From contig MNCI01010443.1 in the NCBI GenBank assembly GCA_015680685.1, positions 89,992 to 153,991 of the forward strand: a stretch of DNA of 64,000 nucleotides, written 5' to 3'. The translations under genes and the position numbers were made by a program. The stretch comes from Gnetum montanum. Its lineage: Eukaryota > Streptophyta > Gnetopsida > Gnetales > Gnetaceae. The notes under the pieces are model-generated. The model was given only the letters and a program-made list of their open reading frames with translations, did no database searches and was not told where the DNA came from. Positions 56,880 through 64,000 of this stretch are shown here, in pieces; the first letter of the stretch is position 1; every line of letters begins with the position of its first letter.

Positions 56880-58551
56880 CTATTGCATAGGAAGCACAAG
56901 AACATAACAGTGATGCCAAAAATAAATAAAAACACTCGTAACAAAGTAATCTTGACTAATACATGGTGTTTTAATTTTTTTTTATTTGAAGATAGAGTTT
57001 TTAGTCTAAGTAGTAATTGTAGCTTAGCTGGTTTACTCACATGCCCGGCACCCCCATACCAGCATCCTAAATGGTAGCTTAAAGACATATTCTAAGCATA
57101 TACAGTGCAATCTTGTACTTTCTCAAAAAAGGATAGGGTATTTAGTTTTTAAGCTCACACAAAAAAATAAAAATAAATAAAGATATCCACCATCATACTA
57201 ATGATGTGTTTCCTATTCCAAATAATAGGGAAAGAGCCTACTCTACTATTAAAAGATTAGAAAACTTAAAGGAAAGTAAAATATACCATGAAAAATACTT
57301 AATTTAAAACCAATTTCAATTTGACTTTGAATTGAAATGTATCAAATATTCTCATAAATAAAAATTTTAATTATGACATAAAGGAAAACTATGCATTGTG
57401 ATTCTTAGCAATTGGAATCTGTAAAAAAAAAATAGTAGAACAAGGCATTTTGATTTACGCAAAGTAGAGAAAAATAATCCAAAACCAGTGTGGTTACGTG
57501 TTACGGAAGAAAGTAGAAAAAAAGAATCAAAGATGTATACAAGCCTTATGCCATTCAAACACAAAACCTAGCAACCATCAAGGCTAATACCAATATTTTT
57601 AAAGTTTAAAGAGCCTATATTGAATAACAATGTAATGTAGAGTGCATATGCATTGTTTTAATATTTTAAGGGTGTGTTACTAGCCCTTACGTTTATTTGC
57701 TATTAAAAAAATACATAATAACTAAACATAATGAAATATTCAATTTCAATTTATTTATTATTAAATTGATTTTCATTAAATCCTAAACTTTCTTCATGTT
57801 TTGATCCACTTTCAATCCTTGGATTCTTAGACTTGAACGAAAGAGTCCAATCTACGAGTGAAACTCCGAGGCATGGAGATGTATGAATAGAGACCGAGAA
57901 CAACGTGGGACTCGCATAGACGCGTTCGTTTGCGTATGTAAGTTTCCAACCCATTTGGCTGACAGCAATAACGACGGTGTTGAAGATTCCGTGTCTATCC
58001 ATGACCATAGACAGATCATTTTTCTTATGCCTCAAAGAATTATTGCACCATTCCAATTCCTAGCTCATTCATGCGAGCATGCATGAATATGTGATGTGAG
58101 CATACATCATTATACATCGTCAATCATTTGCGAAAGGTTTTAAGCAAAAAGTGAAAAACTCCAATGGAAAGTTATAAAATGAATAAAGTTGAACCTACAT
58201 TGTTTCTTTTTTATTATTCAAGTACATACCATTATTCTATAAAAATATAGTTGATAATGCTTATGGAGTATGCATACAAGGACACCGTAGTATTAATGAG
58301 CTCATAAGGGAGTTTCTATGGTCATTCACAAGAGATGCCGGTGTATGCTGGCGTTCCAACAGGAATGGATACTCTGCATTCGTAAAATGATAACGCAAGC
58401 AAACGCCAAAGAGTGAAGATCGCAAGAAACTTCCAGCAGGATGATGAAAGACAGCAATTAAGCAAGAAAGCAGCAGTCCTTTTGTTGAAATTAATATGAT
58501 GAGTACTGAACTCACAAAAGCCAGACCAAACCAAACCGAGGAAAGTGGAAT
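56880..58551. other. Flanking sequence between element C and the DUF247 gene
   Basis: AT-rich to about 57750, then of mixed composition. Open frames of about 100 (58056-57751, -) and 84 (58515-58261, -) codons resemble nothing I know. A tRNA-like snippet is at 57005-57055. The DUF247 promoter should be in the last few hundred bases but I could not pick out a clear TATA box. Confidence 0.4.
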
Positions 58552-60182
58552 TTGTACATGGATCAGTCGATAGGATGGCTTGTTCCACGCTCCGCGTCAT
58601 GCCCTCTGGGAAGTGCGGCCATGGCCCGGCGCGAAGGCGAAGGCGAAGGCGAAGGCGCAGGCGAGGGCGAAGAGGATACGTCGCCGCCGTTCAGCTTCTC
58701 GGGCTGGGCTTCGCATCCGGCGGACGGCCATTCCTCGCAGTCATGGCCGTCGCCGGCGCGTCCGCTCAGTCCGAGCGACGCAGAGATGCCAAGCGGCAGC
58801 ATCTCGCTGGAGGTGTCCATATTCCGAGTTCCACGATGGATCCGCGACGCGCATCCGCAGGCCTATACACCCTGCGTCATGTCGCTGGGCCTCTACCATC
58901 ATCTCAGTCTTACCAGTAATCCCAACAATGTCCCCATCGACGCCGCGGCTGCTCCAGACGGCGTGAATGCGAATACGATAATGGAAGTTTACAAGAACAG
59001 GGCTCTCAAACGAGCCCTCTCGCGTCTGTGCATCGATTTTCCCACACTGGTCAGCCAGATGCGGCCTCTGCAACGCCACATCCGCCACTGCTACGACGAC
59101 TTCGCCTGGTACTCCGTCGGCATGCTGGGATTCTCGCCGGAGCAGGTCATGTCCATCATCACCAGAGACGCCTGCTTTCTGCTCGAATTTCTGCGTCCGC
59201 CGCCTGCGGTGGAGGAGGCCGAGACAGAAGAGGAGGGCAAGCAGCAGCGGCGGCGAATGAACCTCATCTTCGACGATAACGGCAAGCAGAACGTGATGCG
59301 GTTGGAGATCATGAACGACATAGTGAAGCTGGAGAACCAGATCCCGCTGGCCGTCCTCAGGCGGATACTGGTTCTGGAGCAGGGCAGCGGCCCCGCGGCG
59401 CTCAAGTCCCTGGTCAGCATCCTCAAACGCTTTCACCTCTTTCGGGGCTTCCCTTTCCGGAAGCTGCCCAGCGCGCGCCTCGCTCAGGCGCTCGACAGGG
59501 CGGCACATCTGCTGGATCTCTGCAGACTGCTCGTCCATGGCTTCCTGGAAGAGCCCCCTCCCCATTCCGTATGCCTCAAAATTTCCTCTTCTCACAATAA
59601 CAGCAGCAGCGCCGATCAGTACATTTCAATTCGGAGCGCCACGGCGCTGTGCCAGGCTGGGATCGAGTTCCGAGAGGAGACTGAGCGCGGCAACGTGAGA
59701 TTCGTGAAAGAGGGCGGATCATGGCGGGACGCCAGACTCTTTCTTCCCCAATCACGGTGGACGGCAACACAGAGAACATTGTGAGGAATATCATGGCTCT
59801 GGAGGAGTGCCTGGCCTGCAAGCTCTACCCCCCGCCCAAGATGCTGTCGCATTACCTGCGTCTCATGGACGGGCTCGTGGATACGCCCCAGGACGTGGCT
59901 CTGCTGAGAAGCAGTGGCATCGTGAGAAGTTTCATGGGCAGCGACCAGCAAGTGGCCGCCATGTTTAACAGCCTCTGTAACTCGGTTCTTGTCCGCGAAT
60001 GGGGCCATTACCAGGATGTTGTTGAGCACCTTACTCGGCACCACCAGTACCGCTGGAACCTGCGCTTCAGCGAGTTTAAGGATCGCTATTTTAGGAATCC
60101 CTGGTATGTGCCTGCTACCGTCGCTGTTGCTTTGGAGCTCGCCCTCTCTGCTGTCCAGGCCTACTGCGCTCTCACCAGATAG
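58552..60182 (+). CDS. DUF247 family plant membrane protein, with one frameshift
   Basis: GC-rich, intronless. Two starts are possible: ATG 58552 or ATG 58621 (MARREGEGEG); I prefer 58621 since only low-complexity Gly-Glu follows either. The domain begins at about 58810 with SIFRVPRWIRDAHPQAYTPCVMSLGLYHH, given in part, and continues with RDACFLLEFL, DIVKLENQIPLAVLRRI and SATALCQAGIEF, all hallmarks of PF03140. The first frame ends at 59784. The continuation (ITVDGNTENIVRNIMALEECL, DTPQDVALLRSSGIV) is in another frame from about 59745 to the stop at 60180-60182. The switch falls in a CCCC run at 59747-59751, consistent with one missing base. The last 25 residues (WYVPATVAVALELAL) form the usual C-terminal membrane anchor. 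Function is unknown for most members; DUF247 proteins at grass S and Z loci take part in self-incompatibility. It is either a recent pseudogene or a gene with an assembly error. Confidence 0.88.
58625..58673 (+). repeat. GCGAAG hexamer repeat in the DUF247 N-terminus
   Basis: About seven units of GGCGAA/GGCGCA/GGCGAG encode a Gly-Glu run before the DUF247 domain, outside the conserved region, so length changes here would be tolerated. Confidence 0.8.
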
Positions 60183-60305
60183 CAATGCCACTATCACGGT
60201 GTGAATTCAACGTTTGACCTTAAATGTCATGAAGTTAAAATTTTACCCAAAACGTTTGACATTGACTGTAATATTTACTTTCAAAGTCAAAAAAGGATAA
60301 TCACT

Positions 60306-60846
60306 TGTGAGAGATGTTCCACGGTGGTGGTTCTCCTAGGCTCTCCCCATGGTTCGGAGGCCATGGAACACTTTGAGGTGCCCTTGGGTGACTAAGTGTT
60401 AGAAAACCCATCCCGGCAAGATACCCTCTTGATGCAACTCTCTCTATATCCTCTTCATTTTACTCTCATGCGGAGAACTACATGGCCCTTATTCTACGAT
60501 GGTCGTAGATATGTAGGCAGCCAGGATTGGATAGTTCTAGTGTAGTGCCAAGCCACACCTTGTACCAGATTGTGAGTGATTTGGCACCACCCCTTATAGA
60601 TGCCTCGTTTCCCCTTCCATCGAGGTTGTTTACCGTGTTGCTTGTGTGCTTGTTTGCATGGTCCTCTTTTGGAGTTGGTTACCCTCCATAAGGTGCATTT
60701 CCATACATACCTATTAAGAAGCTATGTTGCTGTTTGCACTCACTCTTGAGTTGCTTGTTTGCTTGAGGTGTATTCCCCAAGTCTTCTACCCCAGATTCTA
60801 GTGAATTCCTTGGGGTGCCAGACAATGTCGGGGCAATGTTGTTACA
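60306..60846 (+). repeat. LTR of an unclassified LTR retrotransposon (5' LTR)
   Basis: It ends GTTGTTACA and is followed two bases later by TGGTATCAAAGCC, the usual initiator-Met primer site. The start is placed at TGTGAGAGATG (60306), but TGTTAGAAAACCC (60397) is an alternative. Only one copy is present; its partner, if any, lies beyond element F. Confidence 0.6.
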
Positions 60847-60848
60847 GA

Positions 60849-60861
60849 TGGTATCAAAGCC
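60849..60861 (+). other. Primer-binding site (initiator tRNA-Met type)
   Basis: TGGTATCAAAGCC differs by one base from TGGTATCAGAGCC, which is complementary to the 3' end of plant initiator tRNA-Met. This supports the LTR boundary at 60846. Confidence 0.75.
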
Positions 60862-63079
60862 TTTTTGAAATCTTGTTGCGATATGCATGTGCTCTTTGGC
60901 TATGTTATGCAGGGCCTTCGAACATGTGCTTTTGGTGAGCCTTGTTCTCAGTGGATTAAGACTTGTCGGTAGACTTCGTACATTTGTGTTGGTGATTGTA
61001 TGTTTGTCTAGTTGTGTATGTGTGTCTTCTTGGTTGCGCTTTCAAATTTTGCATGCATGTCACCTTTGTTGTGTCTATCATTCGTAACGCAAGGCTTTGT
61101 GTTCTATGCAATATGATGACTTATTGTTGGGATTGTTAAAGATGCATTTTGAGGCCGTTTGTGCCATCCCAAAGCCAAATGTTTGTTATCTTGTTTTGAC
61201 AACCTCTTGTGCATGAGGCATGATTGCCCTTGTTGCTAAGCTTTCGCAAGTTGTGCTCCCTTGTTTTGAGCTGGTTGTGTTGCCCTTGGGTTTGTGGGAT
61301 CACTCTTTTGATTGGTGACATTTCTTTGGTCACTTTGATTCGAAGACTACTAGTGTGGGTCATCCTATTTTTGGTTCTTGTTGAGACCACACCTCTATTG
61401 ATGAGAGACCTTCTTGTGGACGCATCCTCATTGATGTTGCTTGTTGTATTGAGAATTGGTTTTATGGAGACCTGTTGTTGGTTAAACTTTGGTCTTCCAC
61501 CTCATTTTTGAGTTGAGATAATGATTCTCTATTACCCATGCCTCTTATGATTATGTTCAGATTTTGATCCTAGTTGGAACCAGTGTTAGTAGCTGGGAAT
61601 GATTGTTGTATTTGAATCTTGGAATTCTGAGAGTGTGCTAGCTCTCTCTGGGTGTGCCTCATGATAAAATCATTTGTTTGAATGTATCTAATTGACCCGT
61701 CAATGTTTTGCATGATTGATCTCTATGTGTGATGATGAGGTCTTGCTCTTTATATGTTGCGAGAGTGATATTACTCTATTATATGATCATGCTTAATGGT
61801 TGAATATGAGGCTGATGTGCTGATCATGTTCCTGCTAATTTCTTTGTTTTTGAGCTTTTGTCTCAATCTTTGTAGGCAACACAGGTACAAAGATATGGCC
61901 AGTGGTGACCCTAATTGATTCTGTGAGCACTATGTGTATGGCGAAGATATATGCTTTTGAGACCTTCATGAACTGATTAATTGGTCTCAAAATCCCAACA
62001 TTGGGTTGTGGATTTACTGGTACCTTGGCTATGATGAATCAGTAGGTACATCATGATTTGTTTACCTCTTTGTGCTAGGTGAGCACTAACAGAGGATAGT
62101 GGTCTACCCTAGACCCTACAAATATTGGGCTAGCAGATGGCATGAAATGGTATCCTTGGCCATGCTAGATACTAATGGCCTAAGAGTGGCCAATGCCTTG
62201 AGGTCCCATTGTGGTAAGTGGTGGATACTCAGTTGGTGTGTTCCATTATTCGTTCGTTGCGCTCATGTCTCGAATCGTTATTGTTTGATGACAGTCATGC
62301 GGTGAGTTTAGTGCGACGGTTGATCATATATGTTTTGAGACAGTGGTGCAGTGGGTGCAGTTACAAATGACCATGTACATTCCGTGATAGAGATAGTTTT
62401 TTCGCAAAACAACATGGTTCTTTCTTGGTATGCTCCTAATGGCCTAAACCTTGTAGCTTAGGATGGGCTTGGGTAGTTTTTCCTATAGCCTTCTAGGCTT
62501 GGGTAGCATCCCTAAATACCATGTATGTTCCCATTAAATGTATTCCTAGCCTCGAGTGTGTGAAATGTATCCTTGTGATATTCTCAGTTTGACAGTTTAT
62601 GCATATAAAAGTGCTAGATGTATTACCCTATGTGACTCAGTTCTCTCCTCATTGTAGGCCTATGCCACACCCTGTGATAAGGCCAAGCTTGATGTATGGT
62701 GTTTTCTTGGTGCTCATTCTTGAAGTGCCTTTTCTATATGTTGTAAGCGGTGGTTGTGCCTTAATGTGTAATTCTGTTGAAAATCTCACAAAAAAAATTC
62801 TCTTGTTGAGATACAGTGTTGTAACGAGTAGGCCAGGGCATGTCCTTGCCCATGGTGCTCTTGAACTGGTGCGATATGTTCTTGGTGATGTTGGCATGCC
62901 TTGATGGTGTGTGCTTTGGTGAACGTTCTTGAGATAAGACAAATCCTTGGAACACTTCCTCTTGTATTCTTAGATTGGTAGAAATATCATTCATAGATGA
63001 TTGATGGTGGTATGTAGCTTGAAATACAAACAAATTGGTTCGATGTGCTTGATCTTGATAGTGGGTGGGTCACTGTGGC
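60862..63079 (+). other. Internal region of the Met-primed element, no coding domain recognised
   Basis: 2.2 kb with only short open frames. An ATGGCCAGTGGTGACCC at about 61894 might be a gag start, but the following translation is broken and matches no domain I know. It is cut at 63079 by the LTR of element F. Confidence 0.4.
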
Positions 63080-63971
63080 TGATGAGCGGCTAGGTACCCC
63101 TACACTCAACCATAAGAATACAAGTGTTCACGCATAATCCGGTCGAACTCCGTGGACAGGCTAGTTGTGGTATCTAGATAGTTACACGTTGATCGCAGTT
63201 CGTTGTATTCCCACCTGGACTAGTATTTACTTTTTCACGTATGGTTTAGTCTAGAGTGAGGCATATGATGTGATCCTAAACTAGTGCTACTCCTAGAGAC
63301 AATGGAAAATAATCTTGATTAAACTAGTGAGTAATAGGAAATGAAGTATAAGCTAACCTAAGTGCGATGAGCATCCGTTCCTTAATCATCCATACACATC
63401 TTCGACCTCGTGCACGACTACTACTGGGGTTGCCAAGCGTAGATCTTAGGTACGCTGTTGGGTTACCAAGTAGTCACACTTAAATGCTCATGATTAAGTC
63501 ATACTCATTTCGCATTTAATAACAGGAATAGTAAATGATGATAAATAAATATTAACTAAGAGAACAATAAATGTTAATAACAATTAACAATAATAATTAA
63601 ACAATTAAAACTAAGTGAATGCTACAATGATGAAGTAATCTCGATCTTTATTTCCAATCATGTGCACATCCAAGTACAACACACTCGAATAAAGGTGCCC
63701 TGCAATTACAAGCATCACACTGCGGGCATGCACTTGGGAAAATAATCTAATTCCTATGAAAACAAAATGCAAGAGCTTTGCTACAACTAACTTGAAGCTT
63801 CCTAAATGAGGTGGAAGGTCCTCTTCTTTATAGGCTAGGATAGGCGACTGTGTAAATGGGGCCATGTTGATGTAGGAAGGCTATGTTGACGGGGCCGTGT
63901 CAATGCGGCAGCGTATACGGGGCCCCGTATATGCTGCCTAGTCAACACATTGACTATATAGCACTTCATCA
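63080..63971 (-). repeat. 3' LTR of element F (- strand A-family element continuing off the right edge)
   Basis: 892 bp. On + it begins TGATGAGCGGCTAGGTACCC and ends GCACTTCATCA, followed by TACCCCCACAACTGAGT, the reverse complement of an A-family polypurine tract. So this is the 3' LTR and the body lies to the right of the window. TATA box (CTATAAAG on -) at about 63826-63833. Confidence 0.88.
63907..63938. promoter_or_regulatory. 32-bp near-perfect palindrome in U3 of element F LTR
   Basis: Left half GGCAGCGTATACGGGG, right half its reverse complement with one mismatch; the central 16 bp (ATACGGGGCCCCGTAT) are perfect. It starts 33 bases inside the LTR, upstream of the TATA box, at the same relative place as the palindromes of A, C and D. 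Confidence 0.92.
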
Positions 63972-64000
63972 TACCCCCACAACTGAGTAAAAACTCGTCC
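63972..64000 (-). other. Polypurine tract and start of element F body
   Basis: The - strand reads GGACGAGTTTTTACTCAGTT then GTGGGGGTA before the LTR, matching GAGGACAAGTTTTCATTTAG and TCATGGGGGTA of element C. Confidence 0.75.

Noticed and set aside
57005-57055. tRNA-like sequence (TGTAGCTTAGCTGGTTT)
   Set aside because: It looks like an A box but no B box or cloverleaf follows at the right distance.
58741-59595. 284-codon - strand frame
   Set aside because: It is antisense to the GC-rich DUF247 coding region, where long reverse frames arise by composition alone.
61224-61511. Leucine-rich 95-codon frame as a membrane protein
   Set aside because: No homologous motif, no conserved context, and it is inside a retrotransposon body; hydrophobic frames are common in T-rich DNA.
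1-64000. CRISPR arrays, bacterial operons or phage-like systems
   Set aside because: Tandem repeats here have variable units without unique regular spacers. All identifiable proteins are plant or plant-retroelement types.

Overview
The window is plant nuclear DNA from a large, repeat-dense genome. It is AT-rich and almost entirely made of decayed, nested LTR retrotransposons. One GC-rich plant gene (DUF247 family, right end), one broken protein-kinase gene and a few pseudogenes are scattered between them. The depth of nesting, the age of the elements and the long pol-less elements suggest a gymnosperm such as a conifer; that is inference, since no species-specific marker was recognised.

Left part (1-11310). 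The window opens inside a Tat-lineage Ty3/gypsy element (T1, + strand): archaeal-type RNase H, integrase, a 30-bp tandem repeat, polypurine tract and 3' LTR (to about 5603). Next come a LINE reverse-transcriptase relic and a U6 snRNA pseudogene, both on the - strand, then a CDK-like kinase relic (7844-9060) with acidic tandem repeats in its middle, then the gag of an old + strand gypsy relic (E).

Middle (11311-33036). Element A is a - strand gypsy element (about 13.2 kb before interruption) with both LTRs, gag, protease, RT, RNase H and integrase, all decayed. It sits in relic E, flanked by a 247-bp direct duplication instead of a 5-bp target duplication. Element B (20611-29098, + strand, Tat type, exact 5-bp duplication ATACC) lies inside A. 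B encodes only gag-protease, in one frame broken by three stops. A further 3.4-kb module (about 12374-15790) sits in A's 3' region and carries an unrecognised coiled-coil-like ORF.

Right part (33037-64000). The rest of relic E is followed by a solo LTR (36237-37187, duplication CCACT), a hairpin minisatellite, an Hsp70 pseudogene, then element C (41318-56874, duplication ATTAG). C's 3' LTR is split by element D (49304-56760, duplication CACAC). C has lost RT and RNase H; D has lost all of pol. The DUF247 gene (58552-60182) follows, with one frameshift. The window ends with an LTR that has an initiator-Met-type primer site and the 3' LTR of another - strand A-family element (F).

A, C, D, F and the solo LTR form one family: LTRs begin TGATGA and end CTCATCA, and the primer site resembles tRNA-Asp. 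Their LTRs carry palindromes a few tens of bases inside the 5' end, upstream of a TATA box. The palindrome sequence differs between members while its position is kept. This is the most unusual pattern in the window. B, C and D lack a usable pol, so they would have needed enzymes from intact relatives such as the ancestors of T1 and A.
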